NCBI GenBank assembly: GCA_038212325.1 | Contig: JBBQUQ010000084.1 | Span: forward strand, 1 to 14,998 | DNA: 14,998 nucleotides | Source: CAIVAT01 sp038212325 | GTDB lineage: Bacteria; Bacteroidota; Bacteroidia; Bacteroidales; FEN-979 | Direction: 5' to 3' | Shown here: positions 1-7,760 of the stretch, in pieces | Position numbering within the stretch: position 1 is the first letter of the stretch | How the letters are laid out: the number at the start of each line of letters is the position of its first letter | Translations under genes and position numbers: made by a program | The notes under the pieces: generated by a model | Seen by the model: the letters and a program-made list of their open reading frames with translations, nothing else | Told to the model about the DNA's origin: nothing | The model's database searches: none

Positions 1-180
1 CCCGCTTTAATCAGGGCGTATAAGGGAGTTGCACCCTCTGGGAAAATTTCACCCACTCTTGGACACTGAATATTTTAGTTGTATTTTTGAAATTTATTCA
101 ATGCTTGGGAGTGGGTGTGCGCTGCTCATGCAGGGCACACACATGAACTACAAAGTGTCGTTTCAGGTGATGGAGCAGTT

Positions 181-442
181 AGGCATGAAGAAATTATCCA
201 AGCAATCAACCGTTTCCTTAGAGGAAAAAAAAGACAATTCCAAGACCTGAGAAAGCAAAACAACTCAAAAAGCAGGAAGCAAAGATCCTCAAAGAATTTG
301 CCAAAGGTCAAATGACTATTTTCATCCTCAACTCGGAATTATACTTGAAGATTTACATGAGGAAAATGTCTTAACCGAAGAAGGAACTTTACAATTTATT
401 GATACTATCTTTTATCTTACTTCCAAATTCTTTGAAACATAG
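181..442 (+). pseudogene. Decayed remnant of a polyvalent-protein kinase domain
   Basis: No intact gene is present in the first 500 bases, but a broken coding stretch can be followed through three frames. Frame 1 (181-248) reads HEEIIQAINRFLRGKKRQ; frame 3 (246-310) reads KKQEAKILKEFAKG; frame 2 (320-442) reads LGIILEDLHEENVL followed by FIDTIFYLTSKFFET and a stop. The last segment has the layout of a kinase catalytic loop (DLHxxNVL, then FID). From memory it closely resembles the kinase domain at the C-terminus of 'polyvalent' proteins carried by Bacteroidota mobile elements. The N-lobe that should lie between the frame-3 and frame-2 segments is missing, which implies an internal deletion as well as frameshifts. 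Bases 1-180 add no recognisable domain. The family assignment is inference from a short motif; the loss of a continuous frame is directly visible. Confidence 0.45.
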
Positions 443-500
443 TATTCTTGTCTTTTAGAGAAGACTTAGGAGATACTTAGCAAAGCCCTACAGAACGACC

Positions 501-2375
501 TCACTGCACCTCCCTGTCGCTCAGCTCCATCCAACGGTCGGTCTTCAGCTCTATTTCAGGAAGGATGGCGGCCCACCGCTCCGAATGCTGCTTCAGGGCC
601 TCCGGGGTGAGGGTTCCCGACTCAAGGCCCGACTCGATATCCGACTTCTCCGCCTCCAGACTGGCGATCTCGCTTTCCAGGGATTCTAATTCACGTTTCT
701 CCTTGAACGATAGCTTATTGGATGCCAGTGCCGCCGGTTTTTGCGCTTCAACCTGCCGTACCGTGAGGCGTTTCTGCAATTGCTCTTTTCGTTTACGCTC
801 GTCGCTCCACTCCTTGTATTGGGTGTAGTTGCCCGGGAAATCCCTCACCGCCCCGTCGCCTTCAAACACGAACAGGTGGTCGACGATCTTGTCAAGAAAA
901 TACCGGTCGTGGGTCACCACGGCCACACAGCCGTTGAAGGAGGCCAGGTATTCTTCAAGCACATTGAGGGTAAGGATGTCGAGGTCGTTGGTAGGCTCAT
1001 CGAGGATCAGGAAATTGGGGCTGCGCATCAGCACCGTAACAAGGTAGAGCCTTCGCTTTTCGCCGCCGCTCAGCTTGTTTACTGACTGAAAATGCGATGG
1101 GTACGGAAACATGAAATAATTGAGGAATGCAGCGGCAGAGATGGTGTCGCCGTTGCCCAGCTTTACAACTTCGGCAATCTCCTTCACTACATCGATCACC
1201 TTGGTGTCGTCGTTGAAAACCAGTCCCTGCTGCTTGTAATAGCCATACTGGATGGTCTCGCCGATCTGAATATGCCCCTTCTGCGGCCTGAGCCTGCCGG
1301 TGATGATGTCGAGGAAGGTTGATTTTCCCGAGCCGTTTTTGCCGACAATCCCAACCTTTTCACGGCGTTTGAAGGTATAGGTGAATCCCTTCAGGATGGC
1401 CAGTTCGCCCCATTTAAACGACACGTCGTTGATCTCCAAAATTTTATTGCCCATGCGGGCGCCTTCGATGTTCAGGCTGAACCGCTCCTCGTAAACTTTG
1501 TTCGACGCGATCTCCTGCAAATCATAAAAGCTGTCGATGCGGGCCTTGGCTTTGGTGGTGCGGGCCTTGGGCATGCGGCGCATCCACTCCTGTTCGGTGC
1601 GCAGCAGGTTCTGCGCCCGTTCAACTTCCTTATTCTGGTTGTCGATGCGTTCGGCCTGCTTTTCCAGGAAATAGGAATAGTTTCCATGATACCTGTATAC
1701 CGCGGCATTTTCCATCTCAAGCACCTCATTGCAAACCCGGTCGAGAAAGTAACGGTCGTGGGTCACCATCAGCAGGGTAATGCTGGTTTTCGACAGGTAC
1801 TCTTCGAGCCATTCGATCATTTCGACATCGAGGTGGTTCGTTGGCTCATCAAGAATCAGGAATTCAGGTTCTGTGATCAGCACTTTGGCGAGGGCAACCC
1901 GTTTTCGTTGTCCGCCCGAGAGTTCCCCAATCCGCTGGTCAAGATCGGGCAATTTCAGCTGGGTCAGGATCTGTTTGACCCGTGTTTCATATTCCCAGCC
2001 CTGGATGGCGTCCATGCGCTCAATGGCCCGCTGAATCTCTTCTTTGTCTTCACCCCTGATCACATGCTCATAATTCAGGATGGTTCGCTGAATGTCGTTG
2101 GAGTGCGAATAGACCTCTTCAAATACCGTGTTCTCATTCTTGAGGTCAGGCTCCTGCCTGAGATACTCAAATGAGTTGCTGCAAAACATGCTTACCGTGC
2201 CGGCATCACAGGGTTCCAGTCCTGCAATGATGTTCAGCAGACTGGTTTTCCCGGCACCATTGCGGGCGATGAGGGCAACTTTCTGAGACTGGCTCAGGAC
2301 AAACGAGATGTTTTCAAACAGGTTCTTCTCGCCATAGGAACGGGCCAGGTTCTCAACTTGCAGGATGGTCGACAT
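501..2375 (-). CDS. uup: ABC-F family ATPase, Uup type
   Basis: A soluble protein of 624 residues with two ABC ATPase domains and no membrane segment. Domain 1 has Walker A ARNGAGKT (37-44), signature LSGGQ (152-156) and Walker B LILDE with DEPTNHLD (173-183). Domain 2 has Walker A GKNGSGKS (345-352), signature LSGGE (435-439) and LILDEPTNDLD (456-466). The first glycine of Walker A in domain 1 is alanine. The inter-domain linker (about 240-300) is rich in Arg/Lys, as expected of ABC-F proteins that act on ribosomes. A C-terminal charged coiled coil (about 555-620, with KLSFKEKRELE) is the hallmark of Uup, which binds branched DNA and ribosomes. I chose ATG at 2375 over an in-frame TTG at 2381. 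The gene is divergent from the methyltransferase at 2479. A role in ribosome or translation quality control is inferred from the family; antibiotic resistance is possible but not indicated. Confidence 0.9.
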   Translation of the reverse strand: MSTILQVENLARSYGEKNLFENISFVLSQSQKVALIARNGAGKTSLLNIIAGLEPCDAGTVSMFCSNSFEYLRQEPDLKNENTVFEEVYSHSNDIQRTILNYEHVIRGEDKEEIQRAIERMDAIQGWEYETRVKQILTQLKLPDLDQRIGELSGGQRKRVALAKVLITEPEFLILDEPTNHLDVEMIEWLEEYLSKTSITLLMVTHDRYFLDRVCNEVLEMENAAVYRYHGNYSYFLEKQAERIDNQNKEVERAQNLLRTEQEWMRRMPKARTTKAKARIDSFYDLQEIASNKVYEERFSLNIEGARMGNKILEINDVSFKWGELAILKGFTYTFKRREKVGIVGKNGSGKSTFLDIITGRLRPQKGHIQIGETIQYGYYKQQGLVFNDDTKVIDVVKEIAEVVKLGNGDTISAAAFLNYFMFPYPSHFQSVNKLSGGEKRRLYLVTVLMRSPNFLILDEPTNDLDILTLNVLEEYLASFNGCVAVVTHDRYFLDKIVDHLFVFEGDGAVRDFPGNYTQYKEWSDERKRKEQLQKRLTVRQVEAQKPAALASNKLSFKEKRELESLESEIASLEAEKSDIESGLESGTLTPEALKQHSERWAAILPEIELKTDRWMELSDREVQ

Positions 2376-2394
2376 GTACAAAATGAATAAGGCG

Positions 2395-2402
2395 CAAAGG
2401 TA
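2395..2402 (-). promoter_or_regulatory. Bacteroidota -7 promoter box upstream of uup
   Basis: The minus strand reads TACCTTTG, an exact match to the TAnnTTTG -7 element of the Bacteroidota primary sigma factor. It lies about 20 bp upstream of the uup ATG at 2375, implying a very short leader. No clear -33 TTG element is seen at the usual spacing. Confidence 0.5.
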
Positions 2403-2459
2403 GGCAATCCGGACCTAAAAAATATGCGTGTTGAGGTTCGGTGAAAACATAAAATTATC

Positions 2460-2467
2460 TAAATTTA
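2460..2467 (+). promoter_or_regulatory. Possible -7 promoter box for the 2479-6351 gene run
   Basis: TAAATTTA matches TAnnTTTG at all but the last position. It sits about 11 bp before the ATG at 2479, so a transcript starting there would be almost leaderless. This is weaker than the other promoter boxes in the window because of the mismatch and the very short distance. Confidence 0.3.
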
Positions 2468-2478
2468 CACAAAAAAAA

Positions 2479-3042
2479 ATGCCCCTTCACAGCTACTTTG
2501 TTTTAGTTGCATTCGCAGGCCTCCTGCTGGTTTTCCTGATCCAGGTAGCCCGGTTAAAGAAAATCGGCCTCGACATCAAGGGAACTCCAACGATTGACCG
2601 GTTTTATTTCTATACTGGCAAAATTGCAATTTTCACCACCTGGGGACTGTTTATCGTGAAAGCCCATAGTCCCTGCATTGGATATATCAATTTGCCTGAA
2701 AGTGTGTCGTGGATTGCTGTCGGCGTGTTGTATGCCGGCGTGTTGATCCTTTCCGTAGGGCTGGTGCACCTTGGAAAATCACTGAAGGTCGGCATACCCA
2801 CGCATAAAACAACGCTTCAAACCAAAGGCCTTTACCGGATCAGCCGCAACCCGATCTATGTGGGCGTGCACCTCATCGCCTTCGCCTCCTGTCTTTACTT
2901 TCCCGACCTGGTGAATATTGTTTTTACAGTTTACGGCATCTATATCCACCACAAGATTATCGGGGAGGAAGAACGCTTTTTATGGGAGCGGTTCGGGAAA
3001 GACTGGCTGGTTTACAGTGCCAGGGTAAGCAGGTATCTTTAG
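2479..3042 (+). CDS. Isoprenylcysteine carboxyl methyltransferase / phospholipid methyltransferase family membrane protein
   Basis: A 187-residue integral membrane protein with hydrophobic segments at about 5-25, 47-62, 76-98 and 128-155. The C-terminal half carries the S-adenosylmethionine-binding signature of the ICMT/PEMT fold: KGLYRISRNPIYVG (116-129), then EEERFLWERFGKDW (163-176) with the closing Y..RVSRYL. Family members methylate lipids or lipid-like carboxyl groups at the membrane; the bacterial substrates of this branch are mostly unknown. I prefer ATG at 2479 because it begins the first membrane segment directly. An in-frame GTG at 2428 would add a polar extension lacking family support. 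It is the first gene of a plus-strand run, with the lipid kinase 27 bp downstream, which fits a lipid-related role. The substrate is not deducible from sequence. Confidence 0.8.
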   Translation: MPLHSYFVLVAFAGLLLVFLIQVARLKKIGLDIKGTPTIDRFYFYTGKIAIFTTWGLFIVKAHSPCIGYINLPESVSWIAVGVLYAGVLILSVGLVHLGKSLKVGIPTHKTTLQTKGLYRISRNPIYVGVHLIAFASCLYFPDLVNIVFTVYGIYIHHKIIGEEERFLWERFGKDWLVYSARVSRYL

Positions 3043-3069
3043 CATTCGCACCGGTAAAATCAATTGAGG

Positions 3070-3429
3070 ATGGGCCATAACGTCAGCCGGCTTCGTAAGA
3101 GTTTCGGATTCGCCTTTAAAGGGATCAGGGTTGTGTTTGCCACGCAGCAAAACTTTCGGATTCATGTCGTTGCGGGATGCATTGTCGGCGTTTGCGGGAT
3201 TTTCGCAAAACTCACCTCCGCGGAATGGAGCATCATCACAATTTCCGTGTTCCTGGTCCTGTCGATGGAGGTAATGAATTCAGCCATCGAAAAAATGGTG
3301 GATTTCGTCTCCCCCGGTTTTCATGAGCAGGCCGGACTCATCAAAGATATTTCAGCAGGTGCAGTCCTGTTATCGGCCATGGCTGCAGCGATTGCCGGCC
3401 TGATCATTTTTCTGCCACGAATATTATAA
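3070..3429 (+). CDS. dgkA: Diacylglycerol kinase / undecaprenol kinase family (DgkA)
   Basis: A small trimeric-type membrane lipid kinase of 119 residues: an amphipathic N-terminus (1-25) and three hydrophobic segments (about 31-47, 52-68, 96-115). The family signature is complete: E67, N70, E74 and D78 in EVMNSAIEKMVD, and K92-D93 in IKDISAGAVLL. Their spacing equals that of E. coli DgkA catalytic residues E69, N72, E76, D80, K94 and D95. The enzyme phosphorylates diacylglycerol or undecaprenol with ATP, recycling lipid by-products of envelope synthesis; which lipid is used cannot be read from sequence. The start is taken as ATG 3070, with an in-frame TTG at 3064 as alternative. It lies 27 bp after the membrane methyltransferase and 9 bp before the S9 peptidase, so co-transcription is likely. 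Confidence 0.88.
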   Translation: MGHNVSRLRKSFGFAFKGIRVVFATQQNFRIHVVAGCIVGVCGIFAKLTSAEWSIITISVFLVLSMEVMNSAIEKMVDFVSPGFHEQAGLIKDISAGAVLLSAMAAAIAGLIIFLPRIL

Positions 3430-3438
3430 ACCAAATAA

Positions 3439-5541
3439 ATGACAAAAAACATGAAAAACCTGATCCTGATCCTTGTATTGGCCTTGCTCACAGGGCTTTA
3501 TTCGTGCAAATCCCGGGAGAAAAAAGCTGAAGAAGCCCCCCTGATCGAAAAGCAGGCCCTTGAGCTTAAAAGTGACCTCATGACTCCCGAGGTTCTGTGG
3601 AGTTTCGGCAGGTTAAGCGAACCCGAACTCTCCCACGACAAGCAAACCATCCTCTACGGGGTTACCTATTATGATGTAGCCCAGAATAAAGGAAACCGTG
3701 AACTATACACCATCGGCGCCGACGGCCAGAATTTTATGCGGATCACCACGACCAAATTCAGCGAATACCAGGCCATGTGGACCCCCGATGGGAAAAAGAT
3801 CGTTTTCATGTCGGCCGAGAGCGGCTCCATGCAGGTTTGGGAGATGAGTCCCGATGGGAGTAGCCGCAAGCAGGTTACCAGCATCGAAAACGGGATCAAT
3901 GGCTTTAAATATGCACCTGATATGAAGAAGATGCTTTATACAGCCGATGTTGTTCCTGAAAAGCAATTCAAAGACCTCTATGAGGGACTTCCCAAGGCAA
4001 GTGGCAAAATCTACAACGACCTGATGTACCGCCACTGGGACACCTGGGTGCAGGGATACAGCCATATTTTTATTGCCGACCTCACGGCCGGGCCGATCAC
4101 AAAAGGCACCGACATCCTGTTGAATGAGCCTTACGAAACACCGCTGATGCCATTTGGAGGCATGGAACAGATTAACTGGAGCCCCGACAGCAAAGTGATC
4201 GGGTACACCTGCCGGAAGAAAAAGGGGGTTGAATATGCAATATCAACCAATTCGGATATATACCTGTATGAACTTGACGGCGGAAGAACCACGAACATCA
4301 GCGAGGGCATGATGGGCTATGACGTCGCACCGGTCTTTTCGGCCGATGGAAAAAAGATCGCCTGGCAAAGCATGGAGCGGGACGGGTATGAATCGGATAA
4401 AAACCGCCTGATCGTCTACGATGTGGTTTCAAAATCAAACGCTGATTTCACGAAGAACTTTGATCAGAACGCTGAGAACCTGGCGTGGGCCGACGACAGC
4501 AAGTCGGTCTTTTTTACCAGCGATTACCATGCGACCGACGAAATTTACAGGCTTGACCTGGCTGATGGAAAGTTCACCAAAATCACGGAAGGAATTCATA
4601 ATTACACCGGGGTGATCCCGGCCGGAGGCAAACTGATCGCCTCCCGCATGTCGATGTCGATGCCCACCGAACTCTATTCCGTCGACCCGGCAACCGGGAA
4701 AGACACCCGGATAACGACAACCAACACCGAATTGCTCGGCAAACTGGCATTGGCTCCTGTTACCCAGCGCTGGATCAAGACCACCGACAACAAGGAGATG
4801 CATACCTGGATCATCTATCCGCCGCATTTTGATTCCACGAAAAAATATCCGACCCTGCTTTTTTGCGAGGGAGGACCTCAGAGTACGGTCAGCCAGTTTT
4901 GGTCGTACCGCTGGAATTTCCAGATGATGGCCGCCAACGGATACATCATCGTTGCTCCCAACCGCAGGGGACTTCCGGGTTTCGGACAAGCTTGGAACGA
5001 GCAGATCAGCGGTGATTACGGAGGCCAGAACATGAAGGATTACCTGAGCGCCATCGATGCCATGACCAAAGAACCATATGTGAACAAAGACAAACTGGGC
5101 TGCATCGGCGCCAGCTACGGCGGATTTTCCGTTTACTGGCTTGCAGGAAACCACAACAAGCGTTTCAAGGCCTTTATCGCCCACGACGGCATGTTCAACC
5201 TTGAGGCGCAATACCTTGAAACCGAAGAGATGTGGTTTGTCAACTGGGATCTCGGCGGGCCATTCTGGGACAAGAACAACAAGGTGGCCCAACGGTCATT
5301 CGAAAATTCACCCCACCGCTTTGTGCAGAACTGGGATACCCCGATCCTCTGCATCCACGGGGAACTTGATTACAGGATTGTCGCTACCCAGGGCATGCAG
5401 GCGTTCAATGCAGCCATTTTACGCGGCATTCCTGCCGAGTTCCTCTATTTCCCTGATGAAAATCACTGGGTTTTGAAGCCGCAAAACGGGATTTTATGGC
5501 AGCGTACCTTCTACAACTGGCTTGATCGCTGGCTGAAGTAG
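3439..5541 (+). CDS. Lipoprotein S9 family prolyl oligopeptidase / dipeptidyl peptidase
   Basis: A serine peptidase of 700 residues anchored as a lipoprotein: a hydrophobic N-terminus ends in the lipobox LYSC with Cys23. Residues about 50-440 are a beta-propeller built of PD40/WD40-like blades (repeated motifs such as WTPDGKKIVF, WSPDSKVIGY and FSADGKKIAW), which gates access to the active site. The C-terminal alpha/beta-hydrolase domain (about 460-700) has the full catalytic triad: Ser559 in GASYGG, Asp644 in HGELDYR and His676 in DENHW. The family removes dipeptides or acyl-amino acids, or cleaves after proline, in short peptides. In Bacteroidota such enzymes act in the periplasm or at the surface in peptide utilisation. 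The start is ATG 3439; ATG 3451 (MKNLIL) is an equally good signal-peptide start. The exact specificity (DPP-IV-like, acylaminoacyl) is not resolved here. Confidence 0.9.
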   Translation: MTKNMKNLILILVLALLTGLYSCKSREKKAEEAPLIEKQALELKSDLMTPEVLWSFGRLSEPELSHDKQTILYGVTYYDVAQNKGNRELYTIGADGQNFMRITTTKFSEYQAMWTPDGKKIVFMSAESGSMQVWEMSPDGSSRKQVTSIENGINGFKYAPDMKKMLYTADVVPEKQFKDLYEGLPKASGKIYNDLMYRHWDTWVQGYSHIFIADLTAGPITKGTDILLNEPYETPLMPFGGMEQINWSPDSKVIGYTCRKKKGVEYAISTNSDIYLYELDGGRTTNISEGMMGYDVAPVFSADGKKIAWQSMERDGYESDKNRLIVYDVVSKSNADFTKNFDQNAENLAWADDSKSVFFTSDYHATDEIYRLDLADGKFTKITEGIHNYTGVIPAGGKLIASRMSMSMPTELYSVDPATGKDTRITTTNTELLGKLALAPVTQRWIKTTDNKEMHTWIIYPPHFDSTKKYPTLLFCEGGPQSTVSQFWSYRWNFQMMAANGYIIVAPNRRGLPGFGQAWNEQISGDYGGQNMKDYLSAIDAMTKEPYVNKDKLGCIGASYGGFSVYWLAGNHNKRFKAFIAHDGMFNLEAQYLETEEMWFVNWDLGGPFWDKNNKVAQRSFENSPHRFVQNWDTPILCIHGELDYRIVATQGMQAFNAAILRGIPAEFLYFPDENHWVLKPQNGILWQRTFYNWLDRWLK

Positions 5542-5577
5542 AACATCAGCGGGGACAAACTCAAGCAAGTCAACCAC

Positions 5578-6351
5578 ATGAACGACAAGATCAGGGAAGC
5601 TGCACGTATCATAAAACGTTCGCGGTTCACCACCGCCTTCACCGGGGCAGGAATTTCTGTTGAAAGCGGGATTCCTTCGTTCCGGGGCAGCGGCGGCTTA
5701 TGGGAAAAATATGACCCGAAAGTGCTTGACCTCCAATATTTCATGCATGACCCTGCCGGGTCGTGGGTGGTGATCAGAGAGATTTTTTATGATTTTCTCG
5801 GCATGGCCAAACCCAACAAGGCGCACCTGGTGCTTGCCAGGATGGAAAAAGAGGGGATGCTGGGCAGGACCATCACGCAGAACATCGACAACCTGCACCA
5901 GGAGGCCGGATCGGCCATAATATCCGAGTTCCACGGGAATTCAAAGAATCTCAGGTGCCTTGCATGTCACCGGTTATACCGCTCCGGGAAGATCAGCCTC
6001 GACCATTTTCCCCCGACATGCCTGGAGTGCGGGGGTATTCTTAAGCCCGATTTTGTTTTTTTCGGGGAGGCGATTCCGCACATAGCCATGGCAGAGGCTT
6101 ACGAAGCAGCATCAATTTCAGATGTATTCCTGATCATCGGCACAACGGGCGAAGTGATGCCGGCCAACCAGGTTCCTCTGATGGCCAAGGAATGCGGGGC
6201 CACGATCATCGAAGTGAACCCATCCCCTTCAAATTATACGGCCACCGTAACGGATATTTTCCTGCAGGGAAAAGCGACAGAGGTGATGCAGCAACTGGAG
6301 GAGCAGTTATTTTCCCCGGCCCTGGATGATGATCAGGATGGTATAAATTAA
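5578..6351 (+). CDS. Sir2 family NAD-dependent protein deacylase (sirtuin)
   Basis: A cytoplasmic sirtuin of 257 residues. Seen in order: NAD-binding FTGAGISVESGIPSFRG (21-37), TQNIDNLHQ (100-108), catalytic His119 in EFHGN, a zinc ribbon with Cys127/Cys130 and Cys148/Cys151, then KPDFVFFGE (156-164), LIIGTT (185-190) and EVNPSPS (212-218). It removes acyl groups from lysine using NAD+, yielding nicotinamide and O-acyl-ADP-ribose. By my alignment the Tyr and Arg that mark succinyl/malonyl-specific class III sirtuins (Y92/R95 in E. coli CobB) are Ile66 and Ile69, so it looks more like the Thermotoga-type deacetylase group; this is inference. It is last in the plus-strand run, 36 bp after the peptidase. 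Its final 45 bp overlap the convergent glycosylphosphotransferase gene. Confidence 0.93.
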   Translation: MNDKIREAARIIKRSRFTTAFTGAGISVESGIPSFRGSGGLWEKYDPKVLDLQYFMHDPAGSWVVIREIFYDFLGMAKPNKAHLVLARMEKEGMLGRTITQNIDNLHQEAGSAIISEFHGNSKNLRCLACHRLYRSGKISLDHFPPTCLECGGILKPDFVFFGEAIPHIAMAEAYEAASISDVFLIIGTTGEVMPANQVPLMAKECGATIIEVNPSPSNYTATVTDIFLQGKATEVMQQLEEQLFSPALDDDQDGIN

Positions 6352-7722
6352 AATTTTAAAATCCATCGCCAGCGACATGTTCTCGATATAGAGGATATCG
6401 AATTTCAGGCGCTCAACCATTTGATCCAAGTTTTCGGCATAGCCGTACTTAACCTGTCCCCATGAGGTGATTCCGGGTTTCACTTTATGCAACAGCCTGT
6501 AATGGGGCGCACGCTGGGTAATGAGGTCGATGTAATACTGGCGTTCGGGCCTGGGTCCCACAAGGCTCATGTCGCCCTTCAGAACGGTATAAAACTGCGG
6601 GATTTCATCGACCCTGAACTGCCTGAGAAACCCGCCGAACCGTGTGATGCGCGGATCGTTTTTCGACGACAACTGGGGCCCGGTATCTTCGGCATTCCGA
6701 TACATGGTCCTGAACTTGTGCATGGTAAAAGGCTTTCCCTTGATGCCTACCCGTTCCTGTGAAAAGAAGACAGGTCCTGCAGATGTTACCTTGATGACGA
6801 TGGCCGTGATGATCATCACCGGGGAGAGGATGATCAGGCAGATAGTTGAGATGACCAGGTCAAGGATCCGTTTCAGCGACATCTGCCAGTCGGGCATCAG
6901 GTCGGGGTATATCTGGATGAGCGGGGCATGGAAAATTGAGGTCGTTTTCACCGTGCCCATGAGGATATCCTGCATCGCCGGAATTATTTTAATCACCACA
7001 TCGGTATCTTCCAGTTGGGTGATGATGTTTTCGATCGTATGGTTTTCTGAGTGTTCGATGGCAATGATCACCTCCTCGATGTGCAGCTCCTTCACCAGCC
7101 GGTTCAGGTCGGCCAGGCCCCCAAGGTGCGGGATCGACTCTGCCAGCTTGTACCTGCTGTAGCCTTCAACATTGATAAATCCGACAAATTTATTCCCCGA
7201 TGATTTTTCCTGGTTTTCGATCTCCTCATAGATTGAAACTGCGTTGCCATTGCTCCCGATGATAATGGTATTGAATCCCAAAATCTTATGATGTATTTTA
7301 TAAGCAGCGCTGGAGGTGAGGAAAAATCGGAAGGAACCGGTAAAAAAAAGGTGAAAGATAAACAGGACGAAAAAGAATTCGACATAGGTATGCTGGTTGA
7401 TGATGACATCATCAAGGATCAAGGTGAAAAACAGGATGGTGACGCCGATAAGCGTAATCAGGATGGTTTGTGCAAATTCACGGAGCCTGGCTTTGCGAAA
7501 TATCTTGCGGTAGGTTCCGATCAGGGTGTAGATGCTCAGCCAGAAAACAGGGATGATGGTAACACCGTAGTACAGGTTCCTGTCAAGAAAAACATCCTTG
7601 AAGTGGTTGAAAACAGTAGGATCTACAGCATATTTACGGTAAATAAAAAAAAGCGTCCAGGCGATAAATGCCGTAAAAAAATCTGCAGAAACATACTTAA
7701 TAACCTGTAATCGTTTACTCAT
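6307..7722 (-). CDS. Polyprenyl glycosylphosphotransferase (undecaprenyl-phosphate sugar-1-phosphate transferase)
   Basis: A membrane enzyme of 471 residues that starts a glycan on undecaprenyl phosphate by transferring a sugar-1-phosphate from a nucleotide sugar. N-terminal hydrophobic segments at about 12-27, 50-70, 86-105 and 112-135 are followed by a Rossmann-like CoA_binding_3-type domain (about 150-275, with TIIIGSNGNA). The C-terminal bacterial sugar transferase domain (about 281-471) begins with the re-entrant hydrophobic segment (287-311). It has SQERVG (321-326), KFRTM (336-340), the catalytic Asp372-Glu373 dyad in RVDEIPQ, LVGPRPER (387-394) and KPGITSWGQV (415-424). This two-part layout is that of WbaP/ExoY-like initiators of exopolysaccharide, capsule or O-antigen. 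The donor sugar cannot be inferred. It lies 38 bp downstream of the lipoprotein gene on the same strand. Confidence 0.92.
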   Translation of the reverse strand: MSKRLQVIKYVSADFFTAFIAWTLFFIYRKYAVDPTVFNHFKDVFLDRNLYYGVTIIPVFWLSIYTLIGTYRKIFRKARLREFAQTILITLIGVTILFFTLILDDVIINQHTYVEFFFVLFIFHLFFTGSFRFFLTSSAAYKIHHKILGFNTIIIGSNGNAVSIYEEIENQEKSSGNKFVGFINVEGYSRYKLAESIPHLGGLADLNRLVKELHIEEVIIAIEHSENHTIENIITQLEDTDVVIKIIPAMQDILMGTVKTTSIFHAPLIQIYPDLMPDWQMSLKRILDLVISTICLIILSPVMIITAIVIKVTSAGPVFFSQERVGIKGKPFTMHKFRTMYRNAEDTGPQLSSKNDPRITRFGGFLRQFRVDEIPQFYTVLKGDMSLVGPRPERQYYIDLITQRAPHYRLLHKVKPGITSWGQVKYGYAENLDQMVERLKFDILYIENMSLAMDFKILIYTILIIIQGRGK

Positions 7723-7760
7723 AATTCAGATATTCGGATGTTATTCGGCCATTGCATTTT

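Noticed and set aside
450..480. GTCTT/AAGAC hairpin downstream of uup as terminator
   Set aside because: Only 5 bp and no T-run on the relevant strand.
4435..5292. Long 285-codon minus-strand frame inside the S9 peptidase gene
   Set aside because: It lies wholly within a gene with a full catalytic triad, has no recognisable domain, and reflects GC-biased third positions.
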